Assembly (NCBI RefSeq): GCF_034008635.1
Contig: NZ_CP125378.1
Location: 2,532,001 to 2,596,000 of the forward strand
Origin: Pseudomonas sp. P8_229
GTDB lineage: Bacteria; Pseudomonadota; Gammaproteobacteria; Pseudomonadales; Pseudomonadaceae
DNA: 64,000 nt
Direction: 5' to 3'
The notes beneath the pieces are model-generated. The model did not search any database, was not told the origin of the DNA, and saw nothing but the letters and a program-made list of their open reading frames with translations. This document shows, in pieces, positions 16,110-25,532 of the stretch (positions are counted from its first letter, which is position 1; the number at the start of each line of letters is the position of its first letter). A program made the translations under genes and the position numbers.

Positions 16110-17705
16110 ATGCCCGTACCCGACCCGTTCCGCGAAGGCCTCGCCCGTGGCTGGAAAACCTACAACGGCGCACAACTGAGCAACGACCTGACGCTGCAAG
16201 CCGACGTGGCCATCATCGGCAGCGGCGCCGGTGGCGGCACCACGGCGGAAATCCTCAGCGCCGCCGGCTACAAAGTGCTGCTGATCGAAGAAGGCCTGCT
16301 CAAGACCAGCTCCGATTTCAAGATGCTCGAAGACCAGGCCTACAGCAGCCTCTATCAAGAAGGCATCGGCCGCATGAGCAAGGATGGCGCGATCACCATC
16401 CTGCAGGGCCGTGCCGTGGGTGGCACCACGCTGATCAACTGGACATCGAGCTTCCGTACCCCGGAGCCGACGCTCGAGCACTGGGCCAAGGAACACAACG
16501 TCAAAGGCCACAGCCCGGCCGAAATGGCGCCGTGGTTCGAGAAAATGGAACAACGCCTGGGTGTCGCACCATGGATGGTTCCGCCCAATGCCAACAACGA
16601 CGTGATCCGCAAGGGCTGCGAGCAACTCGGTTACAGCTGGCACGTGATCCCGCGCAATGTGCGCGGCTGCTGGAACCTCGGCTATTGCGGCATGGGCTGC
16701 CCGACCAACGCCAAGCAATCGATGATGGTCACCACCATCCCCGCGACCCTGGAAAAGGGCGGCGAGCTGCTGTACCTGGCCCGAGCGGAAAAACTGTTGA
16801 TCAGCGGCGACAAAATCACCGGCCTGCAATGCGTGGCAATGGATGAGCGCTGCGTCGAGCCGACCGGACGCAAAATCACCGTCAAGGCGCAGCATTACGT
16901 GCTGGCCGGCGGCGGCATCAACAGCCCCGCACTGCTGCTGCGCTCGGATGCTCCGGATCCGCATCAGCGCCTCGGAAAACGCACCTTCCTGCATCTGGTG
17001 AACATGTCCGCCGGACGTTTCGACGAAGTGATCAACCCGTTCTACGGCGCGCCGCAGTCGATCTACTCGGATTATTTCCAGTGGAAGGACGGCACCACCG
17101 GGCCGATGGGCTACAAACTCGAAGTGCCACCGCTGCAGCCGGCGCTGGCCACGACATTGCTCGGCGGTTTCGGCACACAGAACGCCGAACACATGGCTGA
17201 TCTGCCACACACCCACGCGATGCTGGCCCTGCTGCGCGACGGCTTCCACCCGGACAGCGTCGGCGGCAGTGTCGAGTTGCGCGGCGATGGCTCTCCGGTG
17301 CTCGACTATCAGGTCTCGCCTTACGCCTGGGAAGGCTTGCGCCGCGCCTTTCACAGCATGGCCGAGATCCAGTTTGCCGGCGGCGCCAAATCGGTGATGC
17401 CGATGCACGCCGATGCGCGCTACGTGAAAACCCTGGCCGAAGCCCGCACGCTGATCGACGGTCTGAGCCTTGAGCTGTATCGCACGCGCCTGGGCAGTGC
17501 CCACGTGATGGGCGGTTGTGCGATGGGCGAAGACCCGAAAAGTGCGGTCACCGACAGCCTCGGCCGGCACCATCAACTGAGCAATCTGTCGATTCACGAT
17601 GGCTCGCTGTTCCCCACCAGCATTGGCGCCAACCCGCAATTGTCGGTGTACGGACTGACCGCACAACTGGCGACGTCCCTCGCCGATCGGCTTAGAAATC
17701 CGTGA
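16110..17705 (+). CDS. laoA: GMC-family FAD alcohol oxidoreductase (LaoA-like)
   Basis: A 531-residue glucose-methanol-choline oxidoreductase. The FAD-binding motif IIGSGAGGGTTAEIL is near residue 35, and the GMC signature region GRAVGGTTLINWTSSFRTP follows near residue 105. The C-terminal catalytic segment contains GSAHVMGGCAMGEDPKSAV and the last conserved block SLFPTSIGANPQLSVYG. Synteny with P. aeruginosa PA0364 (laoA) suggests oxidation of long-chain alcohols to aldehydes, which the upstream aldehyde dehydrogenase would convert to fatty acids. A four-cysteine segment (GCWNLGYCGMGC and a preceding Cys) is notable and typical of this subfamily. Confidence 0.8.
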   Translation: MPVPDPFREGLARGWKTYNGAQLSNDLTLQADVAIIGSGAGGGTTAEILSAAGYKVLLIEEGLLKTSSDFKMLEDQAYSSLYQEGIGRMSKDGAITILQGRAVGGTTLINWTSSFRTPEPTLEHWAKEHNVKGHSPAEMAPWFEKMEQRLGVAPWMVPPNANNDVIRKGCEQLGYSWHVIPRNVRGCWNLGYCGMGCPTNAKQSMMVTTIPATLEKGGELLYLARAEKLLISGDKITGLQCVAMDERCVEPTGRKITVKAQHYVLAGGGINSPALLLRSDAPDPHQRLGKRTFLHLVNMSAGRFDEVINPFYGAPQSIYSDYFQWKDGTTGPMGYKLEVPPLQPALATTLLGGFGTQNAEHMADLPHTHAMLALLRDGFHPDSVGGSVELRGDGSPVLDYQVSPYAWEGLRRAFHSMAEIQFAGGAKSVMPMHADARYVKTLAEARTLIDGLSLELYRTRLGSAHVMGGCAMGEDPKSAVTDSLGRHHQLSNLSIHDGSLFPTSIGANPQLSVYGLTAQLATSLADRLRNP

Positions 17706-17733
17706 AAAAACCGATTTATCGCGTCGTCTATAG

Positions 17734-18300
<567 letters not shown>

Positions 18301-18313
18301 CGACCGTTCAAAC

Positions 18314-18338
18314 GGCGCCCGCGTGCACTGCGGGCGCC
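18314..18338. other. GC-rich hairpin between coaD and the ferredoxin gene
   Basis: A 9-bp stem (GGCGCCCGC and complement) closes a 7-base loop. No T-tract follows, so termination is not assured. It may instead protect or pause the transcript. Confidence 0.5.
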
Positions 18339-18363
18339 AATGCGGCACAATTACGCGCATTGA

Positions 18364-18654
<291 letters not shown>

Positions 18655-18678
18655 GTTCTTCAGCGCCCGTACCGACGC

Positions 18679-18744
18679 CATCGCGAGCAGGCTCACTCCT
18701 ACATTTGGAATGCGTTTCCCTGTAGGAGTGAGCCTGCTCGCGAT
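18679..18744. repeat. REPIN-like inverted repeat (GTAGGAGTGAGCCTGCTCGCGAT type)
   Basis: Two inverted REP arms are separated by about 20 bp, between the convergent ferredoxin gene and the small exported protein gene. Confidence 0.88.
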
Positions 18745-18779
18745 GAGGCCGTCAGCCACACCGCAAAACCTGGATCAGC

Positions 18780-19103
18780 TCACTCGCGCTGCTCGAATCC
18801 CTCCCCCGTACACCCCAGGCAGCGCACGAACGCCGCTTTCGCCGGGTCGACCACTAACGCTTGCCCGGCATCGCCCACCCCGCCACCCAGCGCGGTAAAC
18901 GGCAACGACACCACGAACACCCCGGCCCCCAACACCGTCGCCACCACCAGCAGCGGGCGGGCGATCAGCAAGTCGCCAATCATGGCGTAGGCCGGAGGGT
19001 TCTGAATCGCATAGCGTGGGTCACCGCTGCCGCCCTCCGTCGCCCGGGTCGGTAGACTGGAACACAACAGCAGCGCAATGAGCAGGACTTGCAGGGGCTT
19101 CAT
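18780..19103 (-). CDS. Small exported/membrane hypothetical protein
   Basis: A 107-residue protein that I recognise only as a conserved Pseudomonas hypothetical. It has an N-terminal signal peptide (about residues 1-21, ending PTRA), then a region [26 protein letters not shown] with one hydrophobic segment (about residues 48-72). A short C-terminal tail follows, with two cysteines ([10 protein letters not shown]). It is probably envelope-located. It stands alone between the REP element and mutM on the same strand. Confidence 0.7.
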   Translation of the reverse strand: MKPLQVLLIALLLCSSLPTRATEGGSGDPRYAIQNPPAYAMIGDLLIARPLLVVATVLGAGVFVVSLPFTALGGGVGDAGQALVVDPAKAAFVRCLGCTGEGFEQRE

Positions 19104-19172
19104 GGCACGATCCTTCGGGCTGAACAGTGAGACAACTCACTATAGACCGTAGGAGTTTTTCAGCCTTTTGCC

Positions 19173-19985
19173 TCAGCTCTGGCAGCGCGGGCAGAAGACA
19201 CTGGCCCGCTGACCGAGCTTCACTTCCCGCAGGCCGGTGCCGCAGACCTTGCAGTGCTCACTGCCACGGCCATAGACAAACAGCTCTTGCTGGAAATACC
19301 CCGGCTGCCCGTCACCGCCAATGAAATCACGCAACGTGGTGCCGCCGCGCTCGATGGCCGCGGCAAGAATGCGCTTGATCTCGATGGCCAGCTTCAGATA
19401 ACGCGCCCGGGAGATGCTCTTGGCCTCGCGGCGTGGGTCGATCCCGGCAGCGAACAGGGCTTCGGTCGCATAAATATTGCCGACGCCGACCACCACCGCG
19501 TTGTCCATGATGAACGGCTTGACCGCCATCGAACGCCCGCGCGACAGCTGGAACAGGCGCTCGCCGTCGAACAGGTCGGTCAACGGTTCCGGCCCGAGGC
19601 GAATCAGCAATTCGTGATTGAGCGGATCGGTGCTCCAGAGCATAGCGCCGAAGCGTCGCGGATCGGTGTAGCGCAGGGCCAGCCCGGATTCCAGCTCGAT
19701 ATCGACGTGCTCATGCTTCAACGCCGGCAGCCCGACCTCCACCAGACGCAGGTTGCCCGACATCCCCAGGTGACTGATCAAGGTGCCGACCTCGGCGTTG
19801 ATCAACAGATACTTGGCTCGCCGCTCGACCAACACGATGCGCTGTCCGGACAGGCGCACATCAAGGTCTTCGGGGATCGGCCAGCGCAACCGGCGATCAC
19901 GCACGATCACCCGGCTGACGCGCTGGCCTTCCAGGTGCGGGGCAATGCCCCGGCGGGTGGTTTCGACTTCCGGCAGTTCAGGCAT
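19173..19985 (-). CDS. mutM: Formamidopyrimidine-DNA glycosylase MutM (Fpg)
   Basis: MutM excises 8-oxoguanine and formamidopyrimidines and nicks the abasic site. The 270-residue protein starts [14 protein letters not shown], with catalytic Pro2 and Glu3. The helix-two-turn-helix region includes [13 protein letters not shown]. The C-terminal zinc finger reads CKVC and CPRC separated by 16 residues. Length and motifs are canonical. It lies just downstream of the HDOD gene (12-bp gap), so the two may be co-transcribed. Confidence 0.98.
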   Translation of the reverse strand: MPELPEVETTRRGIAPHLEGQRVSRVIVRDRRLRWPIPEDLDVRLSGQRIVLVERRAKYLLINAEVGTLISHLGMSGNLRLVEVGLPALKHEHVDIELESGLALRYTDPRRFGAMLWSTDPLNHELLIRLGPEPLTDLFDGERLFQLSRGRSMAVKPFIMDNAVVVGVGNIYATEALFAAGIDPRREAKSISRARYLKLAIEIKRILAAAIERGGTTLRDFIGGDGQPGYFQQELFVYGRGSEHCKVCGTGLREVKLGQRASVFCPRCQS

Positions 19986-19997
19986 GGTGTCCTCGAA

Positions 19998-20864
19998 TCA
20001 ATGCGCGCCGAGGTCGCGAATCGTCTGTTTGAGGGTTTCGAAATCGTAGTCCGACAGACCGACGTAATCGAGAATCAGGGCACCGATGCTGTTCCACTCG
20101 TGGTCTTCGGTCTGATTGCCCAGTACCCGGTAAGACGCACAGATGTGCTCGGCCATCTTCAGGATCGCCAGCAGATTCTTCATCTGACTGTTGCGTGAGG
20201 ACTCGTCGCTGAAGATCGCCAGCGCATTGTGGTGATTGGCGATCGCCGTGCTGACGTGCTCCGGCAGGCGCCACGACTTGGCGGTGTAATAACCGACCAC
20301 AGCGTGGTTGGTGTTGAACTCGCTGTTTTCTGTGTCCACCACTCGACATTCAGCGCTGGCATTGGCGTAAGCCTTTTCCAGAACCGTCATGTAATTGGGG
20401 AACCGCTGCAACATCAAAGGCACGCCGCAGTCGTGGAACAGACCCAAAGCGTAGGCTTCATCACCTGCCTGGGTGCCGATGCGCTTGGCCAGGGTCAGGC
20501 AGGTCATCGCCACGTCCTGGGCGGTGTCCCAGAAGCGGTTGAGGGTGACGATGGTGTCGTCGTTCATCTCGCCCTTGATCGACTGCGCGTTGATCAGGTT
20601 GATGATCGAACGGCTGCCCAACAGATTCACCGCGCGCTGGATCGAAGTGATCTTGTTGCTCAGGCCGTAATAAGGCGAATTGACGATTTTCAGCAGAGAA
20701 CCGGACAGGCCAGGATCCTGGGAGATCAGCTTGGCGATCACCTCCAGGTCCGGGTCGGGCATGTACTGCTCCATTTGCAGATCCACCATGATCTGCGGTT
20801 GCGCGGGCACGCTGATGCCTTGCAGGGATTGTTGAATCTGTTCGGTGGTCAGCTCTTGGGACAT
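19998..20864 (-). CDS. HDOD domain signalling protein
   Basis: A 288-residue HDOD protein; this domain resembles HD phosphohydrolases but usually lacks enzyme activity and takes part in signalling. The HDOD core spans about residues 15-215. It includes LISQDPGLSGSLLKIVNSPYYGL, the conserved LGSRSIINLI helix and GLFHDCGVPLML. No receiver, GGDEF or EAL domain is attached. Its partner and output are not known. It precedes mutM on the same strand. Confidence 0.85.
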   Translation of the reverse strand: MSQELTTEQIQQSLQGISVPAQPQIMVDLQMEQYMPDPDLEVIAKLISQDPGLSGSLLKIVNSPYYGLSNKITSIQRAVNLLGSRSIINLINAQSIKGEMNDDTIVTLNRFWDTAQDVAMTCLTLAKRIGTQAGDEAYALGLFHDCGVPLMLQRFPNYMTVLEKAYANASAECRVVDTENSEFNTNHAVVGYYTAKSWRLPEHVSTAIANHHNALAIFSDESSRNSQMKNLLAILKMAEHICASYRVLGNQTEDHEWNSIGALILDYVGLSDYDFETLKQTIRDLGAH

Positions 20865-21038
20865 AAGTACACACTCTGGGACAGGCGGCGATTCTAACCT
20901 CTAAAAACCGCGCGACGACACACCAGTGGGCAATTGTCAGGAACTTTCATTCAGGCCACGGCTTCGGAATCTGTAATGCCCAATGGATCACTCCGACCCC
21001 TTGCGGCGGCAAACTCCCACAGACTCAGGAGCTTATCG

Positions 21039-21578
21039 ATGGCCACTTCCCTCAACGGCAAACGCATCGCCATTTTGGTAACAGACGGTTTCGAACAGGT
21101 CGAATTGACCGGTCCCAAGCAGGCACTGGAGCAGGCCGGCGCCCGGGTCGACATCCTTTCCGCCGAGGCCGGCAAGGTCAAAGGCTGGAACCACGACAAA
21201 CCGGCGGACGATTTCAAGGTCGACCAGACATTTCAAGGCGCCAGCAGCGAGCAGTACGACGCGATCGTCCTGCCGGGCGGCGTACAGAACTCCGACACGA
21301 TCCGCATCGACCAGGATGCCCAGCACCTGGTCAAGACCGGAGCCTCTGCCGGCAAACCGATTGCGGTGATCTGCCACGGCAGCTGGTTGCTGATTTCCGC
21401 CGGGCTGGTCAACGGCAAGACCATGACCAGCTACAAGACCGTCAAGGATGATCTGGTGAATGCCGGCGCGCACTGGGTGGATAAAGAAGTGGTCAAGGAC
21501 GGCAACCTGATCAGCAGCCGCCAACCGGATGATATTCCGGCGTTCAGTCGCGAATTGATCAGCGCCCTCACTGCCTGA
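21039..21578 (+). CDS. DJ-1/PfpI family protein (YhbO-like protein deglycase/protease)
   Basis: A 179-residue DJ-1/PfpI superfamily protein. Members such as YhbO are stress proteins reported to repair glycated proteins, an activity that is debated. The nucleophile elbow is AVICHGSWLL (C112, H113), with the acidic partner E19 in DGFEQVEL. The start at 21039 has an AGGAG ribosome site, and the upstream in-frame extension looks non-coding. It stands alone, followed by a repeat element. Confidence 0.85.
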   Translation: MATSLNGKRIAILVTDGFEQVELTGPKQALEQAGARVDILSAEAGKVKGWNHDKPADDFKVDQTFQGASSEQYDAIVLPGGVQNSDTIRIDQDAQHLVKTGASAGKPIAVICHGSWLLISAGLVNGKTMTSYKTVKDDLVNAGAHWVDKEVVKDGNLISSRQPDDIPAFSRELISALTA

Positions 21579-21608
21579 TCCGGATTTTTCCATTTCACAA
21601 AGATCTAT

Positions 21609-21740
21609 TGTGGCGAGGGGATTTATCCCCGATGGACGGCGAAGCCGTCCCAAGCAGTCTGACTCGGTTCAGTTGAAGAAACGAGTTGTCAGGGTTTGCG
21701 GCTGCTACGCAGCCGATCGGGGATAAATCCCCTCGCCACA
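21609..21740. repeat. Inverted repeat of the TGTGGCGAGGGGATTTATCCCC type
   Basis: Terminal arms TGTGGCGAGGGGATTTATCC and its complement bound about 130 bp. Inside is a smaller GACGGCGAAGCCGTC hairpin and a GGCTGCTACGCAGCC hairpin. A degenerate copy of this family lies at 56062-56199. Confidence 0.85.
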
Positions 21741-21843
21741 GATAAACTCCTTCATCACAGATCCCCCTCACCACATGTCCATTTGCCGGCCAATCAGCCG
21801 GCCTGACGCGCTATACTCCCGCTCTTTTTTCCGGAGCGACGTC

Positions 21844-23040
21844 ATGTCCCTGCCTAGCCTGCGCCTCAAAGCCAACGCCGACCGTCGCCTGCGCAACGGC
21901 CACTTGTGGGTCTACAGCAACGAAATCGATGTGGCGGCCACGCCACTGCACGGCTTCAAGGCCGGCGATCAGGCAATCCTCGAAGCCGCCGGCGGCAAGC
22001 CGCTGGGCATCGTCGCCATGAGCCCGAACAACCTGATCTGCGCACGCCTGCTGTCGCGCGACATCAAACTGCCGCTGGACAAATCGCTGCTGGTGCATCG
22101 CCTGAACGTGGCCCTGTCGCTGCGCGAGCGCCTGTTCGACAAGCCGTTCTACCGTCTGGTTTACGGCGACTCCGACCTGTTGCCGGGTCTGGTGGTCGAC
22201 CGTTTCGGCGACATCCTCGTGGTCCAGATCGCCTCGGCGACCATGGAAGCGCATAAAGATGACGTGATCGCCGCATTGACCCAAGTGCTCAAGCCTAGCG
22301 GCATTCTGTTCAAGAACGACTCCGCTGCCCGTGATGCCGAAGGCCTCAACCGTTACGTCGAAACCGTGTTCGGCCTGGTGCCGGAGTGGGTCGCCCTGGA
22401 AGAGAACGGCGTGAAGTTCGAAGCACCGGTCATCGAAGGCCAGAAAACCGGCTGGTTCTACGACCACCGCATGAACCGCGCCCGCCTGGCCCCGTACGCC
22501 AAGGGCAAACGCGTCCTCGACCTCTATAGCTACATCGGTGGCTGGGGCGTGCAGGCAGCGGCATTCGGCGCCAGCGAAGTGTTCTGTGTCGACGCGTCGG
22601 GCTTTGCCCTCGACGGCGTTGAACGCAACGCTGCGCTGAACGGCTTCGCCGACAAGATGACCTGCATCGAAGGCGACGTGTTCGAAGCCTTGAAAGAACT
22701 CAAGGCCAGCGAAGAGCGTTTCGACGTGATCGTTGCCGACCCGCCGGCGTTCATCAAGCGCAAGAAAGACATGAAAAACGGCGAAGGCGCCTATCGTCGC
22801 CTGAACGAGCAAGCCATGCGCCTGCTCACCAAGGACGGCATCCTGGTCAGCGCTTCGTGCTCGATGCACCTGCCGGAAGATGATCTGCAGAACATCCTGC
22901 TGACCAGCGCCCGTCACCTGGACCGCAACATCCAGATGCTGGAGCGCGGCGGTCAAGGCCCGGATCACCCGGTACACCCGGCCATCGCCGAAACCCGCTA
23001 CATCAAGAGCATCACCTGCCGCCTTCTGCCTAACAGCTGA
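21844..23040 (+). CDS. rlmI: 23S rRNA (cytosine1962-C5)-methyltransferase RlmI
   Basis: A 398-residue class I SAM-dependent methyltransferase with an N-terminal PUA domain (about residues 1-75, LRLKANADRRLRNGHLWVYSNEI). The SAM-binding motif lies in VLDLYSYIGGWGVQAAAFGA. The catalytic block is VIVADPPAFIKRKKD followed by the nucleophile-bearing SASCSMHLPEDDL. The ATG at 21844 was chosen for its GGAGCGAC ribosome site and family N-terminus. A TATACT (-10-like) lies at 21812-21817. The gene appears monocistronic. Confidence 0.9.
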   Translation: MSLPSLRLKANADRRLRNGHLWVYSNEIDVAATPLHGFKAGDQAILEAAGGKPLGIVAMSPNNLICARLLSRDIKLPLDKSLLVHRLNVALSLRERLFDKPFYRLVYGDSDLLPGLVVDRFGDILVVQIASATMEAHKDDVIAALTQVLKPSGILFKNDSAARDAEGLNRYVETVFGLVPEWVALEENGVKFEAPVIEGQKTGWFYDHRMNRARLAPYAKGKRVLDLYSYIGGWGVQAAAFGASEVFCVDASGFALDGVERNAALNGFADKMTCIEGDVFEALKELKASEERFDVIVADPPAFIKRKKDMKNGEGAYRRLNEQAMRLLTKDGILVSASCSMHLPEDDLQNILLTSARHLDRNIQMLERGGQGPDHPVHPAIAETRYIKSITCRLLPNS

Positions 23041-23052
23041 TTGACACAAAAA

Positions 23053-23074
23053 CGGGGAGCCCAAGGGCTCCCCG
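23053..23074 (-). terminator. Hairpin with T-tract on the minus strand, after rlmI
   Basis: A 9-bp stem CGGGGAGCC/GGCTCCCCG is preceded on the plus strand by five A residues and is not followed by T residues. It reads as an intrinsic terminator only for minus-strand transcripts, although no minus-strand gene ends here. It may still weakly end rlmI mRNA or block antisense transcription. Confidence 0.5.
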
Positions 23075-23261
23075 CTTGCTGTCTGGCGATGCAACGTCGC
23101 CGAATGCCTGTTCTTTCTCTATCCCGTCCTACATATAACTTCCCAAACCAGTGAAGGAAATTTCCCTGCGCTTTTGATTTAACACCCCATAACTTACAAA
23201 CATATTTTATTCGCGCGACCACTCCGACAAAATTACTGGAATTTTCCTACTTAATAATCAC

Positions 23262-23289
23262 TTGCCAATAACTCATTACAAACTATGAT
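23262..23289 (+). promoter_or_regulatory. Sigma70-like promoter for the peptide cluster
   Basis: TTGCCA (23262-23267) and TATGAT (23284-23289) are separated by 16 bp, inside an AT-rich stretch. Transcription would begin near 23296, giving a leader of roughly 45 bases before the 23-codon ORF at 23343. Confidence 0.6.
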
Positions 23290-23342
23290 TAAGTTGTCAC
23301 CACGAGGTGGCACTCAATATTACTGAACATGGAGTTCACACT

Positions 23343-23414
23343 ATGAAAGCAATTACTCTGGAAGCTAACAAAATCGCGAACCTGGCTTTTCTGGTCGCCC
23401 CTAAAGCCCGCTAA
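23343..23414 (+). CDS. 23-residue peptide, candidate RiPP precursor
   Basis: A 23-codon ORF begins at an ATG preceded by GGAG with 8-base spacing. The peptide starts MKAITLEANKIANL and ends FLVAPKAR. It has two hydrophobic segments and two Asn, and no Cys, Ser or Tyr. A hairpin with a T-run follows 8 bases after the stop, then a SagB-type dehydrogenase, an AurF-type oxygenase and an exporter in the same direction. The position and ribosome site are what a precursor peptide gene would show. Size and basic C-terminus recall PqqA, but the Glu-x3-Tyr motif of PqqA is missing. An alternative is a leader peptide that controls the downstream terminator. Confidence 0.65.
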   Translation: MKAITLEANKIANLAFLVAPKAR

Positions 23415-23421
23415 GTAAGGT

Positions 23422-23457
23422 GGACGTCGGGGAGTGCCGGCCCCCTGACGTCCTTTT
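23422..23457 (+). terminator. Terminator/attenuator between peptide and modification genes
   Basis: An 11-bp stem (GGACGTC plus GGGG pairing with CCCCTGACGTCC, with one G-U pair) encloses a loop of about ten bases and is followed by TTTT. It lies between the peptide stop (23414) and the dehydrogenase start (23485). Partial readthrough here would give much more peptide mRNA than enzyme mRNA. Confidence 0.75.
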
Positions 23458-23484
23458 CGACTTTGTCCAGAGCGAATAGCCAAC

Positions 23485-24558
23485 ATGCACATAAATCCTT
23501 ATTTATTCATACTGCCGCGCACGCCCGGACTTATTGTCTGGAACTACAAAGAGCACCTTCAATATGAACTCGATATCGATTACTCATCGAGACTCGCCAA
23601 ACTCATTCACGACCCGAGCCTGTTTGATCACTGCAATACAATAGACACACAACTATTAAATGCAAAAATATTAACCATTACAAAGATAGACAGTCCCGCA
23701 TGGGGCTGGGATGAGTTATCGAAGATTTACCATATCGGCACACAGAACATTCCCTGCGAACAGGTGCCGCAGAATATCCATGAGTGGTCCCGACAATACC
23801 TGGATCACTGCAATGAAGTGCTGGCTGCAGAAGCCCCTCACAGGGAGCGTCCGGTTCAGGACCTCGAACGACGCATCGTGCTGCCTGCCCCGGTCACATT
23901 GACTGAAAGCAGCCTGGGCAATGCACTGCTGCAGCGAAAGACCTGTCGCACCTTTACCGGCGAAGCAATCAACCTTGATACCGTTGCCACACTGCTGTAC
24001 CTCTCGCTCGGCTATCTCGCCGAACGGGAAAATGATCGCGACGCCAGCATCGCCCAAGGCCTCGGCGCGCGGCGCAGCAGCCCATCGGGTGGAGGGTTGA
24101 ACGCCTGCGAAGGTTTTGTTCTGGCGCAGAACGTCAGCGGCCTGGAACCGGGCATTTACGCCTATCACCCGGCCGAGCACGCCTTGAGTCCGGTCGGTCC
24201 ACTGCCCGAGCCGGCGTTGGGCCAACTTCTGGCCGGGCAACACTTCATCAACAACTTGCCGTTGGGGCTGTTCATCACGGCTCGCTTCGACAAGCTCTGG
24301 TGGAAGTATCAGCACTCACGGGCCTACCGCATGGCCTTCGTCGAAGCCGGCCACCTTTCACAGTCATTCCAACTGGTGGCCACGGCCTTGGGATTGCGCA
24401 CCTGGCTGACAGGGGCATTCGGCGATCATCAGGTCGAAACCCTGCTGGGAATCGAAGGCAGTGCCGAACAACCGCTGTTCTTTGTCGGCTGTGGCGCGAG
24501 CGACGGTCAGGCGATGTGTCAGGAAATGCAGGATCTGCTCCGGGAGACGCAAGCATGA
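23485..24558 (+). CDS. SagB-type flavin (nitroreductase-fold) dehydrogenase
   Basis: A 357-residue protein. Residues 1 to about 115 form an extension of the kind that precedes SagB domains (ILPRTPGLIVWNYKEHLQYE, and so on). Residues about 145-350 form the FMN-dependent nitroreductase-like domain, with RKTCRTFTGE, then RRSSPSGGGLNACEGFV, GLEPGIYAYHPAEH and AFVEAGHLSQSFQLVATALG. SagB enzymes oxidise azolines to azoles in thiazole/oxazole-modified peptides, but no YcaO cyclase is present here, so the reaction may differ (for example, a backbone or side-chain desaturation). The first 70 codons are AT-rich compared with the rest. The stop overlaps the next gene's ATG by four bases. Confidence 0.85.
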   Translation: MHINPYLFILPRTPGLIVWNYKEHLQYELDIDYSSRLAKLIHDPSLFDHCNTIDTQLLNAKILTITKIDSPAWGWDELSKIYHIGTQNIPCEQVPQNIHEWSRQYLDHCNEVLAAEAPHRERPVQDLERRIVLPAPVTLTESSLGNALLQRKTCRTFTGEAINLDTVATLLYLSLGYLAERENDRDASIAQGLGARRSSPSGGGLNACEGFVLAQNVSGLEPGIYAYHPAEHALSPVGPLPEPALGQLLAGQHFINNLPLGLFITARFDKLWWKYQHSRAYRMAFVEAGHLSQSFQLVATALGLRTWLTGAFGDHQVETLLGIEGSAEQPLFFVGCGASDGQAMCQEMQDLLRETQA

Positions 24559-25532
24559 CCGCGCCCCTAGCGGATCCGCCTCCGGCGCCCGAGTCCTGGT
24601 CACAACGGTTTACCCTCGGTGACTGGAACAGTCACGCCTCGGTACGCACCAGCCATCACGAATACCTGCTGCCGCCAGACGTGCAGCAACAGTTGCAAAC
24701 TCGTTTCTGGTTCCCGCCGGCCTTCCTGCCGTACCTGGCGCACCCCGTCATTCAGGCCGCAGGTGCAACTGTCATGCACCGCCTGACCGCCAATCATCTG
24801 GTGCATTTTCTCGACTACACCACCCTGCTCGAACACCGCATCGTCAACCGGGCGGTGGAAACCATCGTCCACGGCGAATTGCCTGCCTACGTTCCGCCAC
24901 GGATGAAAACCGCAGCGTTGCAGCTCTATACCGACGAGGGCTATCACGCACTGTTCTCTGATCGGCTCGCCAGCCAGATCGCCGACTTGCATGGTTTCAC
25001 CGAGCGCCCGGTGATGCCCTTGCGGATCACCCGAATGAACGCCCTGATTGCCCGCACCACCGAAAGCAATCGCCCACTGGCGTGGTTCCTGCTCGGCTTC
25101 GTCTCGGAAACCATCATTGCCCGGGAGTTGCTGGAGGTCTGTCGCGAAACACTGGTCACCAGCGTGAACGACATGCTGCGCGATCACCTGAGCGACGAGG
25201 CCCGCCACAGTCGCTACTTTTGCGAGGTGTTCCATTACCTGTGGCTGACCTTGAACAACCGCCAGCGCACCTTCACCGCCAGAACCCTGCTGGACATCAT
25301 CGCAATCTTCTTCGAAGTCGATGAGCGCTGGCTGCGGCAAAGCCTGCGCGGCGTCGGAGTTGCCGACATGGACGTGGCGCAGATTGTTGGCGGCCTGACG
25401 ACCGCACAGGCCAATCGGCAACGAGCGCAATCAGGCGTCGGCGCTACGCTGCATGCACTGGAGAAGGCAGGATTCTTTGCGCTGGAACATAACCGGAAAC
25501 TTTTTGCCAAGGCAGGACTGATCGATGGATAA
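24555..25532 (+). CDS. AurF-like diiron oxygenase
   Basis: A 325-residue protein resembling the p-aminobenzoate N-oxygenase (AurF, PF11583) family of non-haem diiron enzymes, which hydroxylate or oxidise amines. The expected ligand series is visible: Glu in TTLLEHRIVN, Glu-x2-His in YTDEGYHAL, Glu in VSETIIAREL, then His-x3-Glu-x2-His in DHLSDEARHSRYF. The ATG at 24555 overlaps the dehydrogenase stop (ATGA). The MFS gene begins 8 bases before its own stop. The context suggests it modifies the product of the 23-residue peptide or a small molecule made from it. Confidence 0.82.
   Translation: MTAPLADPPPAPESWSQRFTLGDWNSHASVRTSHHEYLLPPDVQQQLQTRFWFPPAFLPYLAHPVIQAAGATVMHRLTANHLVHFLDYTTLLEHRIVNRAVETIVHGELPAYVPPRMKTAALQLYTDEGYHALFSDRLASQIADLHGFTERPVMPLRITRMNALIARTTESNRPLAWFLLGFVSETIIARELLEVCRETLVTSVNDMLRDHLSDEARHSRYFCEVFHYLWLTLNNRQRTFTARTLLDIIAIFFEVDERWLRQSLRGVGVADMDVAQIVGGLTTAQANRQRAQSGVGATLHALEKAGFFALEHNRKLFAKAGLIDG

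Noticed and set aside
22998..23222. 74-codon minus-strand frame across the rlmI end and the following spacer
   Set aside because: It overlaps rlmI and a hairpin, has no ribosome site or recognisable domain, and is rich in Arg/Cys as expected of a chance frame.
23343..23414. The 23-residue ORF considered as PqqA
   Set aside because: Length and basic C-terminus are similar, but the cross-linked Glu-x3-Tyr motif is absent and no pqqB-E genes follow.
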